NCBI RefSeq assembly: GCF_001424305.1 | Contig: NZ_LMPD01000001.1 | Coordinates: 682,001 to 746,000 of the forward strand | DNA: 64,000 bases | Reading direction: 5' to 3' | Source of the DNA: Pedobacter sp. Leaf176 | GTDB lineage: Bacteria > Bacteroidota > Bacteroidia > Sphingobacteriales > Sphingobacteriaceae | In this document: positions 1 to 8,211 of the stretch, one piece after another | Numbering within the stretch: the stretch's first letter is position 1 | Layout: each line of letters opens with the position of its first letter | Translations under genes and position numbers: made by a program | Notes under the pieces: generated by a model | Seen by the model: only the letters and a program-made list of their open reading frames with translations | The model's database searches: none | Told to the model about the DNA's origin: nothing

Positions 1-105
1 GTAAAGTTTAATAAACATTTCCACAAATTGTTCGTCTGTATATTTTTTAGCCAGCCTACCCAGCACTGCCTGAATTTTTTCTTCTTTTCTATGTAATACC
101 GCCAT
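1..105 (-). CDS. Partial hypothetical protein (N-terminus only)
   Basis: The minus strand has an ATG at 105 and stays open to the window edge, giving the first 35 residues, MAVLHRKEEKIQAVLGRLAK followed by KYTDEQFVEMFIKLY. The peptide is charged and predicted to be helical, with no signal peptide. I do not recognise the family, and the rest of the gene lies outside the window. That it is coding rests on the clean frame and sensible composition only. Confidence 0.45.
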   Translation of the reverse strand, partial: MAVLHRKEEKIQAVLGRLAKKYTDEQFVEMFIKLY

Positions 106-365
106 CGCTTTTATTTTGTGCAAAGATAGCCGATATTACAGATAATCATATAAATACAGAATTTAAACTTTATTCCATATTAGTTTTTAACTATGAGAAC
201 TGCAAATTAGGTAATAGAAAATAGAGCCTGTTACTATTACCAGTAGTTGGATCTCATATGTCTTGTCCGTAAGATTAGATGAATTAAATTTAAACTATTG
301 ATTCATGCAATGAAACATAAGGCATCCTTATTTAATTAAATCTTAAACGCTTTAGGTATAGGAAC
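106..365. other. AT-rich gap between a partial gene and the HxlR regulator
   Basis: No convincing open frame is present. The only structure I see is a 7-base inverted repeat, GTAATAG at 211-217 and CTATTAC at 234-240, without a following T run. The gap presumably carries the promoter of the partial gene at 1-105. Confidence 0.4.
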
Positions 366-758
366 CTAAGCTTCAACTTTCTCCAAAACGCCCCCTTTTT
401 TCCTGTGCATTACGAGTCTTTCGCGATGTTGCATGCCCCAATCTCTCAACTCGTTGATAACTTTATCCAGTGAATCACTATATTCAGTTAATTCATAGGT
501 CACCGTAACCGGAGTAGTTGAATATACCTTGCGCTGCACAAATTCATTTAATTCTAAGTCTTTCAGTTCTTTCGATAAAATTTTTGGCGTAATTTCTCCC
601 AACGATTTCTGAATCTCATTAAAACGTTTAGGGCCATCTTGTAGAGAAAGTATTAAAGGCAATTTCCACTTCCCATTTAAAACATAAAGGGCATCCTTCA
701 CTGCGTTTAAACTAACGCTGCAACTTTCTTTCGTGTGATTTTCTTTTCTAAATGCCAT
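366..758 (-). CDS. HxlR-family winged-helix transcriptional regulator
   Basis: A 130-residue protein with the HxlR core: a conserved N-terminal Cys (residue 13, in KESCSVS), then LNGKWKLPLILSL and the recognition region PKRFNEIQKSLGEITPKILS, and a wing ending YELTEYSDSL. HxlR proteins such as YodB and HypR are dimeric repressors or activators, often sensing electrophiles or disulfide stress through the N-terminal Cys. That sensing role is family knowledge and is not shown here. The gene is divergent from a DoxX-like gene, with a clear palindrome between them at 787-814, so autoregulation and control of the neighbour are likely. Confidence 0.88.
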   Translation of the reverse strand: MAFRKENHTKESCSVSLNAVKDALYVLNGKWKLPLILSLQDGPKRFNEIQKSLGEITPKILSKELKDLELNEFVQRKVYSTTPVTVTYELTEYSDSLDKVINELRDWGMQHRERLVMHRKKGGVLEKVEA

Positions 759-786
759 CTTTCAAAGGTAAGCACTTTCCCAAATG

Positions 787-814
787 ATACTACTATCCTT
801 CGGGAAAGTAGTAT
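787..814. promoter_or_regulatory. Probable HxlR operator (inverted repeat)
   Basis: ATACTACT at 787-794 and AGTAGTAT at 807-814 are perfect 8-base inverted arms separated by 12 bases. The site lies between the divergent hxlR-like gene (start 758) and the DoxX-like gene (start 858). Its TACT/AGTA half-sites and spacing resemble those of known HxlR-family operators. A second weaker pair, ACTATC at 792-797 and GATAGT at 821-826, overlaps it. Confidence 0.6.
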
Positions 815-857
815 TCTTTTGATAGTAAATATGGATATGTTTGTGCAAAAAAAGGAT

Positions 858-1235
858 ATGAAAACAAAAACTATCAACATTATGTATTGGATATCAACCA
901 CATTAGTTTCGCTGATGATGATTTTTTCGGCTTATTCATACTTCGCTAATCCCGAGGTCAAACAGGGATTTCAGCATTTGGGTTTTCCGGATTATTTTAG
1001 AATAGAACTTGCCATAGCGAAGATTTTGGGTGCTATAATTCTCTTGTTACCTACTAAAAGCGATGTTAAAGAATGGGCTTATGCCGGTTTTGTCATCACT
1101 TTTGTTTCTGCTTTTATCGCGCATACGGCCTCCGGTGATCCAATATCAAATCGTGTTGGACCTATTGTCTTTTTGCTGGTATTGGCATTATCTTATTTCA
1201 CTTACCATAAATCGAAAATGGTAGTTAACCTGTAA
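858..1235 (+). CDS. DoxX-like integral membrane protein
   Basis: A 125-residue membrane protein with four hydrophobic segments and the DoxX-like pattern: MMIFSAYSYFANPEV, then FPDYFRIELAIAKILGAIIL, then KEWAYAGFVITFVSAFIAH. DoxX-like proteins are small four-helix inner-membrane proteins of uncertain function, often linked to redox or electrophile stress. I chose the ATG at 858 because homologues begin at an MKxKTxxIxYW-like sequence and an AAAGGA stretch precedes it. In-frame ATGs at 831 and 735 would add sequence running through the operator. It is divergent from the HxlR regulator, a common pairing that suggests HxlR control. Confidence 0.82.
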   Translation: MKTKTINIMYWISTTLVSLMMIFSAYSYFANPEVKQGFQHLGFPDYFRIELAIAKILGAIILLLPTKSDVKEWAYAGFVITFVSAFIAHTASGDPISNRVGPIVFLLVLALSYFTYHKSKMVVNL

Positions 1236-1345
1236 TTTTTCTCCCGAAGATTTCCCAGATAAACGCAGAATATTGATTAACAATCTGCGGAAATCACGGT
1301 TATATGCGGGATCACAAATGCCTTCAATTGACAATTTCATCATTT

Positions 1346-2605
1346 TTAGATTTTCTCCAGTACGAGCTCACTAACAGGTTTTACCGGTTTGACGTTTTTA
1401 ACTTCACCTTTATACAATCTTCTATAAGATAAAATACCAATTAAAATAGCAATCGTGCCTTGAAATAACACTGTGTTTTGTGTGCCAATTAATTGTGAAA
1501 TGCTTCCGATTAGCAAGCCACCCAATGGCTGCATTCCGAAAAAAGCCATCGCATAAAAGCTAATTACCCGCCCACGCATATCTGGATCGACGGTGGTTTG
1601 AATTAAGGTATTGCTAATGGTTATTTGCGACATCATTCCAAAGCCAGAAATAGTAGCGAAAACTAATGCTACGGGATAAGAAGTAGTATGAGAAAACAAA
1701 GCCAAACCTGCCCCAAAAATTAAAGTATTTATGGCCAGTATTTTCCTTAGGTTCCTGCCAGGCTTTAAGGAAGCCAAAAATATTGCGCCAGAAAAAGCAC
1801 CTAAACCGATAACGCTATCTATCACGCCAAATGTTGATGCGGTTCCCTGAAAAATATCTTTTGCATAAACCGGAATCAATGTACTGAATGGCAATACAAA
1901 TAAGCTGATTAAGGCCAGCATAATTAAAACGTAAGCAATAGACGGCGTTTCTTTAATATAGGCAAAACCCTCTTTTAACTCACCTATAATATTTTTCGTA
2001 TGCGGTTTCGATACATATTTTGGTAATTTCATCATTAATAATGAACCAATAACAGCGATAAAACTTACCGCATTTAAGCCAAAACACACATCATCACCAA
2101 GTTTCTCCAGAGCCAGACCTGCTAACCCAGGACCAATTAACCTGGATAAGTTTACCATTGATGAGTTTAAAGCCAAAGCATTAGGTAAATCTTCCTTGTT
2201 ATCAACCATTTCATAAACCAATGATTGCCTTGCCGGGACATCGAACGCATTTATCAGGCCTAGAAATGCACTCAGGGCAATGATCTGCCACATTTCATAA
2301 TGCTTTGAGAAGATTAAAATGGTCATTAAAATGGCCTGAACCATTGATGCGATTTGTGTAACAAGCAAGAGTTTATATCTATCGTACCGGTCAGACGCAA
2401 CACCTCCGATAAAGGAAAAAATAAATGAGGGAAATAGGCTCGCAAAAAGCGTAAGACCAAGCATGAAGTTAGAGTTTGTTTGCTCGTAAACGACCCAGCT
2501 GACCGCTGTTTTTTGCATCCACGTTCCAATTAGTGAAACGGATTGTCCGCCAAAGTAAAGCCGGTAATTGCGACTTTTAAATGCATTAAATGTACTGATT
2601 TTCAT
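1346..2605 (-). CDS. MFS exporter of the EntS-like (MFS_3) group
   Basis: A 419-residue major facilitator with about 12 membrane segments. The N-terminus (NAFKSRNYRLYFGGQSVSLI, then GTWMQKTA) is typical of the MFS_3 enterobactin-exporter-like group, and GGVASDRYDRYKLLL is the MFS motif A in loop 2-3. These are proton-driven inner-membrane exporters of siderophores, drugs or metabolites; the substrate cannot be read from sequence. It lies 18 bases downstream of a MarR-type regulator on the same strand, so it is very probably co-transcribed with and repressed by that regulator, a common arrangement for drug efflux. Confidence 0.88.
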   Translation of the reverse strand: MKISTFNAFKSRNYRLYFGGQSVSLIGTWMQKTAVSWVVYEQTNSNFMLGLTLFASLFPSFIFSFIGGVASDRYDRYKLLLVTQIASMVQAILMTILIFSKHYEMWQIIALSAFLGLINAFDVPARQSLVYEMVDNKEDLPNALALNSSMVNLSRLIGPGLAGLALEKLGDDVCFGLNAVSFIAVIGSLLMMKLPKYVSKPHTKNIIGELKEGFAYIKETPSIAYVLIMLALISLFVLPFSTLIPVYAKDIFQGTASTFGVIDSVIGLGAFSGAIFLASLKPGRNLRKILAINTLIFGAGLALFSHTTSYPVALVFATISGFGMMSQITISNTLIQTTVDPDMRGRVISFYAMAFFGMQPLGGLLIGSISQLIGTQNTVLFQGTIAILIGILSYRRLYKGEVKNVKPVKPVSELVLEKI

Positions 2606-2623
2606 AATTCAAGGCCATCTGAT

Positions 2624-3058
2624 TTAGAAATCAACCAGTTTTGTTAAAGGACCTATAGCTTCTTTTAAAATTAATTGTTCTTGTTCTGTGCAAACTTCTG
2701 CAATGGCCTTACTTAGCCATTCATCCCGTTCATGCCTTACCTGTTCAAGCATTTCTTTTCCTTCGGCCGATAGCGAAATATGAATTTTTCGCTTATCATC
2801 TTCAGATGCCGTTTTATAAATTAGTTTAAGCTCAGCAAGGTGATTTAACAAAGCACCCATCGATTGAGGTGTAATTTTCTCCAAAACCGCGAGTTCTGCC
2901 GAAAGCAGATAATCCTGTTGTTCTAATAAGATTAAAATTGAACGTTCTGTTTGAGAAAGAGCCGTATTTGAGGGAGACAGCTTACGCAGTTTTCGGTTTA
3001 ACCGGGCTAAAACCGGACGAAGTTCCGAAGCGATTGAATTACTTTTTTCTGTGCTCAT
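2624..3058 (-). CDS. MarR-family transcriptional regulator
   Basis: A 144-residue MarR protein: N-terminal dimerisation helix (residues about 8-25), helix-turn-helix around AVLEKITPQSMGALLNHLAE, wing with KTASEDDKRKIHISLSAEG, and a C-terminal dimer helix. MarR proteins bind palindromes as dimers and release DNA on binding a phenolic or other ligand. The start codon at 3058 sits on the edge of a 40-base near-perfect palindrome (3057-3096), which is the obvious operator. The gene is first in a two-gene operon with the MFS exporter, so exporter expression should be ligand-inducible. Confidence 0.9.
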   Translation of the reverse strand: MSTEKSNSIASELRPVLARLNRKLRKLSPSNTALSQTERSILILLEQQDYLLSAELAVLEKITPQSMGALLNHLAELKLIYKTASEDDKRKIHISLSAEGKEMLEQVRHERDEWLSKAIAEVCTEQEQLILKEAIGPLTKLVDF

Positions 3059-3096
3059 ATTTGTAAGGCAAACTTGTAAGTTTGCCTTACAAATAT
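3057..3096. promoter_or_regulatory. Large MarR operator palindrome at the start codon
   Basis: A 40-base palindrome with two 19-base perfect arms around a 2-base centre; the core reads TTGTAAGGCAAACTT and its complement AAGTTTGCCTTACAA. It begins within the ATG of the MarR gene and extends upstream. Bound repressor would cover the promoter or transcription start of the marR-MFS operon. If transcribed, it would also form a strong hairpin abutting the start codon. Confidence 0.8.
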
Positions 3097-3153
3097 AGCG
3101 CTAAATTACAATCTGTATTCATCAATAAAATATATTGACATTGAAAAGATTTT

Positions 3154-3369
3154 TTATTTTTTCCAGCCTTTCTGCATTTTCTTGTAGGCTTTTTTACTAA
3201 TCCTGGATTTCTTTTTCGACCTTGATTTTCCTTTCTTCTTCCGGGCGTTAATATTATTTACCAGCGAATTTTTGACTCCTAACTTATTTTTCTTTAGTCC
3301 TTTCTTTTTTTTCTTGTCTTTTTTCTTACCTTCTTTTTTCTTGCTTGCTTTCTTTTTGTCTTTGGCCAT
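3154..3369 (-). CDS. Lysine-rich small basic protein
   Basis: A 71-residue protein in which about 33 residues are lysine and 3 arginine, so half the chain is positively charged. It is built from KKK blocks broken by Gly, Ser and Asn and ends SKKAYKKMQKGWKK. There is no signal peptide or membrane segment. I chose the ATG at 3369 (MAKDKKK) because the upstream extension to 3474 is hydrophobic and of different composition. It resembles lysine-rich histone-H1-like or RNA-binding tails in composition only. It is monocistronic, between the MarR operon and a Dabb gene. A nucleic-acid-binding role is an inference. Confidence 0.6.
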   Translation of the reverse strand: MAKDKKKASKKKEGKKKDKKKKKGLKKNKLGVKNSLVNNINARKKKGKSRSKKKSRISKKAYKKMQKGWKK

Positions 3370-3535
3370 CGTGTTGTGTTTTAACAATATTAAATCAAAA
3401 CACAGAAAAGTAATAAAGGTTCCGTGAAAATTATTGAGCTTTTTAAACTTATCCATTACGGAAAGTACAGTCATGCTTCATTAATAAATAAACTGAGTTT
3501 ACGCTTAGATTGATTTTTAGAATCTGGCTTATCAT

Positions 3536-3543
3536 TATATTTG
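3536..3543 (+). promoter_or_regulatory. Promoter -7 element of the Dabb gene
   Basis: TATATTTG matches the Bacteroidota TAnnTTTG element, 13 bases before the ATG at 3557. A TTG at 3510-3512 (spacing 23) is a possible -33 partner. Confidence 0.55.
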
Positions 3544-3556
3544 AAAAAAATATATT

Positions 3557-3853
3557 ATGATAGCACACCACGTTTTATTCTGGCTTAAAGCCGACACCAC
3601 TGATGAACAAAAAGCAGCTTTCCGTAAAGGTTTGGAAAGTCTGGAAGATATTGAAGTTGTAAGAACATTCCATATCGGAACACCTGCACCAATTGATCGG
3701 GCAGTTGTAGATACAACTTATACCTTCAGCTTGACTTTGTTTTTAGAAGATTTAGCCGCACATGACGTTTACCAGGTTCACGAAATCCACAAGGCTTTTT
3801 TGGATGAATTCCGCGGGTTATTTGAAAAGGTAATCATTTACGACGCGGAATAA
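3557..3853 (+). CDS. Dabb (stress-responsive alpha/beta barrel) protein
   Basis: A 98-residue single-domain protein of the Dabb family: it starts IAHHVLFWLKADTTDEQ and has the late HxxYQVHEIHKAF segment typical of the ferredoxin-like dimeric barrel. Dabb proteins are small cytoplasmic dimers; some act in stress or as polyketide cyclases, and most bacterial members have no known substrate. The gene is monocistronic, with its own promoter and a bidirectional terminator behind it. Confidence 0.88.
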   Translation: MIAHHVLFWLKADTTDEQKAAFRKGLESLEDIEVVRTFHIGTPAPIDRAVVDTTYTFSLTLFLEDLAAHDVYQVHEIHKAFLDEFRGLFEKVIIYDAE

Positions 3854-3869
3854 ATAGATATCAATAAAT

Positions 3870-3914
3870 CATCCTGTGTTTATCGAAAGACAAGCACAGG
3901 ATGTTCATTTTTTG
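3870..3914. terminator. Bidirectional terminator between Dabb and CDGSH genes
   Basis: CATCCTGTG at 3870-3878 pairs perfectly with CACAGGATG at 3895-3903, followed by a T-rich stretch. It lies between convergent genes ending at 3853 (plus) and 3915 (minus). Confidence 0.75.
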
Positions 3915-4139
3915 TTAAACTTTTTTAGGAGGAAGGTCGAAAGCAATGGCCTCATGCTCAAAATGACCATTGTGTGCGCCATCGCAAAACGGTTTGTTTT
4001 TAGATAATCCGCACCTGCAAATCGAAAGAACTGTTCTTCCTTGCAAGCCATATTCATTTCCATTTCTATCTACGATTTCAAAATCGCCCTCTATTTTAAC
4101 TGATCCGTTATTGTTAATTGTAAGTTTTGTCTTAGACAT
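3915..4139 (-). CDS. CDGSH iron-sulfur domain protein
   Basis: A 74-residue protein ending in a CDGSH [2Fe-2S] site: Cys41, Cys43, Cys52 and His56 in CRCGLSKNKPFCDGAH. The three-Cys one-His ligand set (the mitoNEET type) gives a labile, redox-active cluster; bacterial members are thought to act in iron, sulfur or redox homeostasis. The N-terminal half (TINNNGSVKIEGDFEIVDRN) is the usual beta strand extension. It is cytoplasmic, with no membrane anchor, and monocistronic. Confidence 0.92.
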   Translation of the reverse strand: MSKTKLTINNNGSVKIEGDFEIVDRNGNEYGLQGRTVLSICRCGLSKNKPFCDGAHNGHFEHEAIAFDLPPKKV

Positions 4140-4250
4140 ATTATGTTTTGTTTAGCACAAACTTAGAACAATAGAATGTGCCAACATAATTTCATTTTAA
4201 TTTAGAAACGTTCTCTCATTCAATAATTCGCTTGTAATTTTTTCTTCAAT

Positions 4251-4290
4251 ATTATAAAAAAAAGCATCAACCACTTACGATTGATGCTTT
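4251..4290 (-). terminator. Terminator of the metalloprotease gene
   Basis: AAAGCATCAA at 4261-4270 and TTGATGCTTT at 4281-4290 form a perfect 10-base stem. On the minus strand it is followed by a T run (the A run at 4255-4263 on the plus strand). It sits 18 bases after the stop codon at 4308. Confidence 0.82.
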
Positions 4291-4307
4291 CAGAATTTAC
4301 CTTATTT

Positions 4308-6818
4308 CTACTTCCAGTCATCAATAAAATCCATTCCACCCATACCAATTGGGGCACCCGGAGGCATCACTTGTGCTGGCTCTGGCTGGAATTTAGCAGG
4401 TGATTCTTCAAATTCTTTAATCTGAGACAAGCCATATAATAGATTTGCCTTTTGCTTTGAAGCTGCAGCATTCAATTTCCCGCTTATCCATGATTTTAAT
4501 TCAGAGATTTCCAACAAAGCCTCGCCTCTTACGCTTTCAGAAGCGCGGCTATTTGCCGCCAACTGCAGTAAATATTTCAAGGTAAGGTTGTTTACCATAA
4601 CCTGTAACTGGCCTTTATAGCCAGAAACCGGCTCAGCTTTCCAGGTTTTTAAAAGAAGTTTTTCAACGACAGCAATTAGCCCCGGTTGCTCGGAATCGCG
4701 TGAATTGTATTCTACTAAACGCGAAGCACGCTCAGGATTCAATAAGGAAGAAATGGTCTCATTAGCTGCGGCTTCAGCAGTGGCAATCGGGTCGAATGTT
4801 GGTCCGGTATAACCGCTAAAGGTTTCTGCCGACGCCGGATAACCTGATGGGCGGGGCGGGATTTTCTGTATCAAACTTTCCGGTAAAGCTAAAGTCTCCG
4901 GGCTCACTGTTGCAAGCAATGCATCAAAGGCCGCCCATTGTTTTGCTGGCTCAACCATTTTAGTCGGTTTTTGTCCATCATTCTTAACTGCGTGAGTAAA
5001 ATATAATCCGCCAATGTTTTTTGCAACAGCTTCAATCTCATAGCGATGTAAAAGGTAAATAGGCACTAAAACTTCTTCCAGTGTAGCCATTGGCGCATCT
5101 TTTACAATTGCCTTTTCAGAAAAATTATCTAAAACCTGCCTGCGGATCTTCATCAGCCTGTTCAATTCAATAATTGTATTTTCACCGTCTTCCCACTGGT
5201 TTGCATTCGGATGGGTATACCCACCAATGTCTGGGATATATTGAAAACCTAGTTTCAAGGTTTCGTTCATAATCTTATCAAGCTCGGCATTTTCATCAGC
5301 GCCTTTTGGGAAATCGCTGTATCCCCACATAATTGCCCTTTTATCCCAGCTTCCAATACCTTTTGCGTAGGCATCAGATAAATCGATGCTGCCATCCGCT
5401 TTTTGTTTAATACGTGGAAAAGGATAGTCCATTACTGAAGCACGTTCCTTCGGGCTAGCCGCAAAGTTGTGGTTTAAACCAAGCGTATGGCCGATCTCAT
5501 GTGCCGATAACTGTCTTATACGCGCTATAGCCATTTCTTCCATTACTTTACTTATAGGTTTTCCATCAGTGTAGGGTTGCAATAAACCTTCGGCAATTAG
5601 ATAATCCTGGCGATGGCGGTCGGAACCTAAAGTTACAACGCCTTTAATGATTTCACCTGTTCTTGGATCGCTATAGGATGAGCCATACGAAAACGCCCTC
5701 GGACTGCCGGCACGCGTAATCCAGTTTACAACGTTGTATCGGATATCCATCGGATCAGCGCCTTCTGGCAGTTCTTTAACCTGAAAAGCATTTTTATAAC
5801 CGGCGGCTTCAAAAGCTTCGTTCCAAAATGCGCCACCTTCAATTAGTGCTTTCTTAATTGGGGCAGGAGCACCTCTATCGATGTAATAAACAATTGGTTT
5901 TACCGCCTCACTCATTTTAGCATTTGGGTCTTTTTTTTCTAAGCGATGTCGGCGTGTAAAACGCTTAACTAAAGGCTCAGACATTGGTGCAGAAAAATCT
6001 GTGTAGCTAAATAACTGATAACTGGAACGGGGATCGAATTTGCGTTGCTTAAAATTGCCATCAGGTAATTCTACAAATGACTGGTGCATTCTAACCGTAA
6101 CCGCATTTGCATCGGGGGCTATATTTCCTCTCCCATTTGGCGCGCCGCCTGTAAAAGTAAGCATCGCCTCGAACTCCGTATTTTTGGGAAAATTTTTGGT
6201 GTTTGGTAAAAATATAGCAGAACGTGTTTCATCCACGCGATAAGTGCTGCCACTGCTTGCTGTGCCTCTACCGCCTGCGCCTCCGGAAGAAGCAGGTGCA
6301 CCGATGGTGCCGCCAATATTCTGACTATCACGAATTATGAAAGGCGTTAAGTCAATTAAAAACTTCTCGCCTTCTATCGCAACAGGCGTAAAGCCCCAGA
6401 TAACTGATTTCGCGAATGAACCTTCAACGGTTTTAATCTCATCAGGATCACCATTTCCGGCACGATAAGCTAAATTTGGTTCCAGTAAAAAAACTTTCGG
6501 GCCAACCTTAATGAAACGGGCAACGTTGGTAGAGGCGCCACCACGCTCCGCGTTTCTTCCAGCACCATCAGTTAAAGAACTGAAATAAAGAAAATCTTTA
6601 TCAAAGGCATCGATTTCCAAAAATACTTTACCCGATTTCTCATCATAGTAGAAATTGAAATAGCCTTCCTGTTTTTTGAAATCTTTGGTAAAGCCAGAAA
6701 TGCTTGTTGCCGGTGTTGCAGATTGTGTTCGTGCGCCAGCAGGAGCCGTTTGTGCATGCATGGGTTCACAGGCAAATAAGGGCGTAAGCACAGCTAATGC
6801 GTAAAGTTTTTTAATCAT
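4308..6818 (-). CDS. Zinc-dependent metalloprotease, DUF5117/DUF4953 type
   Basis: An 836-residue exported protein. The signal peptide ends in a lipobox-like LFAC (Cys17), although cleavage after HAQ is also possible. The central zinc site is HEIGHTLGLNH: His440, Glu441, His444 and His450, the extended HExxHxxGxxH motif of metzincin-like peptidases, followed by a downstream VMDYPFP methionine turn. The N-terminal half matches the DUF5118/DUF5117 region and the C-terminus the DUF4953-like region of large Bacteroidota metalloproteases. The substrate is unknown; these probably act in the periplasm or at the cell surface. It is monocistronic, with its own terminator. Confidence 0.9.
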   Translation of the reverse strand: MIKKLYALAVLTPLFACEPMHAQTAPAGARTQSATPATSISGFTKDFKKQEGYFNFYYDEKSGKVFLEIDAFDKDFLYFSSLTDGAGRNAERGGASTNVARFIKVGPKVFLLEPNLAYRAGNGDPDEIKTVEGSFAKSVIWGFTPVAIEGEKFLIDLTPFIIRDSQNIGGTIGAPASSGGAGGRGTASSGSTYRVDETRSAIFLPNTKNFPKNTEFEAMLTFTGGAPNGRGNIAPDANAVTVRMHQSFVELPDGNFKQRKFDPRSSYQLFSYTDFSAPMSEPLVKRFTRRHRLEKKDPNAKMSEAVKPIVYYIDRGAPAPIKKALIEGGAFWNEAFEAAGYKNAFQVKELPEGADPMDIRYNVVNWITRAGSPRAFSYGSSYSDPRTGEIIKGVVTLGSDRHRQDYLIAEGLLQPYTDGKPISKVMEEMAIARIRQLSAHEIGHTLGLNHNFAASPKERASVMDYPFPRIKQKADGSIDLSDAYAKGIGSWDKRAIMWGYSDFPKGADENAELDKIMNETLKLGFQYIPDIGGYTHPNANQWEDGENTIIELNRLMKIRRQVLDNFSEKAIVKDAPMATLEEVLVPIYLLHRYEIEAVAKNIGGLYFTHAVKNDGQKPTKMVEPAKQWAAFDALLATVSPETLALPESLIQKIPPRPSGYPASAETFSGYTGPTFDPIATAEAAANETISSLLNPERASRLVEYNSRDSEQPGLIAVVEKLLLKTWKAEPVSGYKGQLQVMVNNLTLKYLLQLAANSRASESVRGEALLEISELKSWISGKLNAAASKQKANLLYGLSQIKEFEESPAKFQPEPAQVMPPGAPIGMGGMDFIDDWK

Positions 6819-7172
6819 GTGGAATAGTTATGGTTTGGTTCAAGGATACAAAATCAACATTGGGTTAACAACTTGTTTTGCATAACAAATATAATTTAAA
6901 CGATGATTAACAATTAGTTAGTCACGTAACTTTTTAATGGTGAACGCTATAATCTAAGTGCAGTTGGAAGATTTTCTTGAGGTAGCTCCTAAGCTTCAAT
7001 TGGGCCAGCAATATGCCGCAAATTTGCTCGATGCTACTGTTGTTGACGATCAGAGTAACAGGAACAAAGATTATTTGTAAAATCAACTAATCCGATAAAT
7101 GTAAAATCAGGTTGAGTTGGTATTTTAAGTCGCTCAAACTGATTTATAAGAACAAGATGATGTCATCTTAAG
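6819..7172. other. Intergenic gap with a short gene remnant
   Basis: AT-rich DNA between two minus-strand genes. Apart from the short coding-like frame at 6958-7080 I see no gene, RNA or repeat. The part next to 6818 should carry the metalloprotease promoter. Confidence 0.4.
6958..7080 (+). pseudogene. Possible C-terminal gene remnant
   Basis: A 40-codon frame opens at GTG 6958, directly after an in-frame TAA, and ends at TAA 7080. It reads LEDFLEVAPKLQLGQQYAAN, then LLDATVVDDQSNRNKDYL, which has the composition of the end of a soluble helical protein and stands out from the surrounding AT-rich DNA. No promoter or ribosome site is visible. I do not recognise the family. It could be a relic of a deleted gene. 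Confidence 0.3.
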
Positions 7173-8051
7173 TTATTGATTGACGAAATCTTTAATTAAC
7201 ACTGCGGTAGCTTCAGGTAATTTACTATTAATAACAGCAGTACAAACTTCACCTATACAGGAACCATGCACGCCCGGCAAAACGGCTAACTGCGCATTAG
7301 CAATGAGCTGCGACATTTTTAAAGTATGTTCTAATGTGATAACATCTCTATCAGCAACGATAAATAGTGTTTTAGCATTGATTGATTTAAGAGCATCATC
7401 GCTGTAATCTTTGAAATTAATCATCCGGTTTTTATCCTTTTCAAACATGCTTTGCAGTCCTTGTTCATTTGGATTTACTTCCAGGTAAGCCTTTTTTAAT
7501 GGAACAGGCATATTTTCAAGCGAAGCCTGCTGCATGCCTTCAAAGAAACCAGAAATAAAGCCATCTCTTTTATAAGCCGCAGAAATTGCGACAATTTTAT
7601 TTACTAATTCTGGATACCTGATCCCAAGCTGAAGTGCTGTAGTTCCGCCATTGCTAAAGCCTAAAATATTGGTCTTTTCTATCTTTAGGTATTTTATTAA
7701 CGCAGCTACATCATCAGCATCCTGCTCAAAAGTCTCAGCTGTATTTCTATCGCCTGTTCTGCCATGCGCCTGAAGTTCTACTGCTATTATCTGTCCATAA
7801 TCAGCTAATAAAGGAATTAAATTGCTAAAAGATGTTTCGATGGTTGAACCGCCTCCATGTATTAATATTAGTGGAATATGGCCCTCGCCATAAATTTCGT
7901 AGTACATTTTAATCCCATTTACCGGGGCATATCCAGATTTTATATTTTTTTTCATGTGATTGTTTTGTTGCGCACTTACTGGTGTCGACCATAATAATAA
8001 AAGCGATTCTACTAACATAAAAATAATTATCTGGTAAGTTAATCTGTTCAT
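7173..8051 (-). CDS. Exported alpha/beta hydrolase
   Basis: A 292-residue alpha/beta-hydrolase fold protein. It has the oxyanion loop HGGG, the nucleophile elbow GFSNGG with Ser133, an acid in ADRDVIT and a catalytic His in LPGVHGS. I chose the start at 8051 because it gives a clean signal peptide (MNRLTYQIIIFMLVESLLLL, ending SAQ). The frame also extends upstream to 8150, but that extension is not signal-like. The product should be periplasmic. Relatives include esterases, lactonases and proline iminopeptidases; the substrate is not evident. It is monocistronic. Confidence 0.85.
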   Translation of the reverse strand: MNRLTYQIIIFMLVESLLLLWSTPVSAQQNNHMKKNIKSGYAPVNGIKMYYEIYGEGHIPLILIHGGGSTIETSFSNLIPLLADYGQIIAVELQAHGRTGDRNTAETFEQDADDVAALIKYLKIEKTNILGFSNGGTTALQLGIRYPELVNKIVAISAAYKRDGFISGFFEGMQQASLENMPVPLKKAYLEVNPNEQGLQSMFEKDKNRMINFKDYSDDALKSINAKTLFIVADRDVITLEHTLKMSQLIANAQLAVLPGVHGSCIGEVCTAVINSKLPEATAVLIKDFVNQ

Positions 8052-8211
8052 ACTACAAACTCTGGGCAATTTGATATGAATCAAATATAAGAGCTGCGAT
8101 GTATCAAAAAGAGGTTTACCCGAGACAAAGTTGGGGATGGAACGAGACATTTTATAAAATTTTATTGTAACAAGTTATTGGTTTTTAATATCTTAGTTTA
8201 AAGTATTTGTT

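Noticed and set aside
3154..3474. Longer 106-residue form of the lysine-rich protein
   Set aside because: The 35 extra N-terminal residues differ sharply in composition, and the ATG at 3369 gives a uniform protein.
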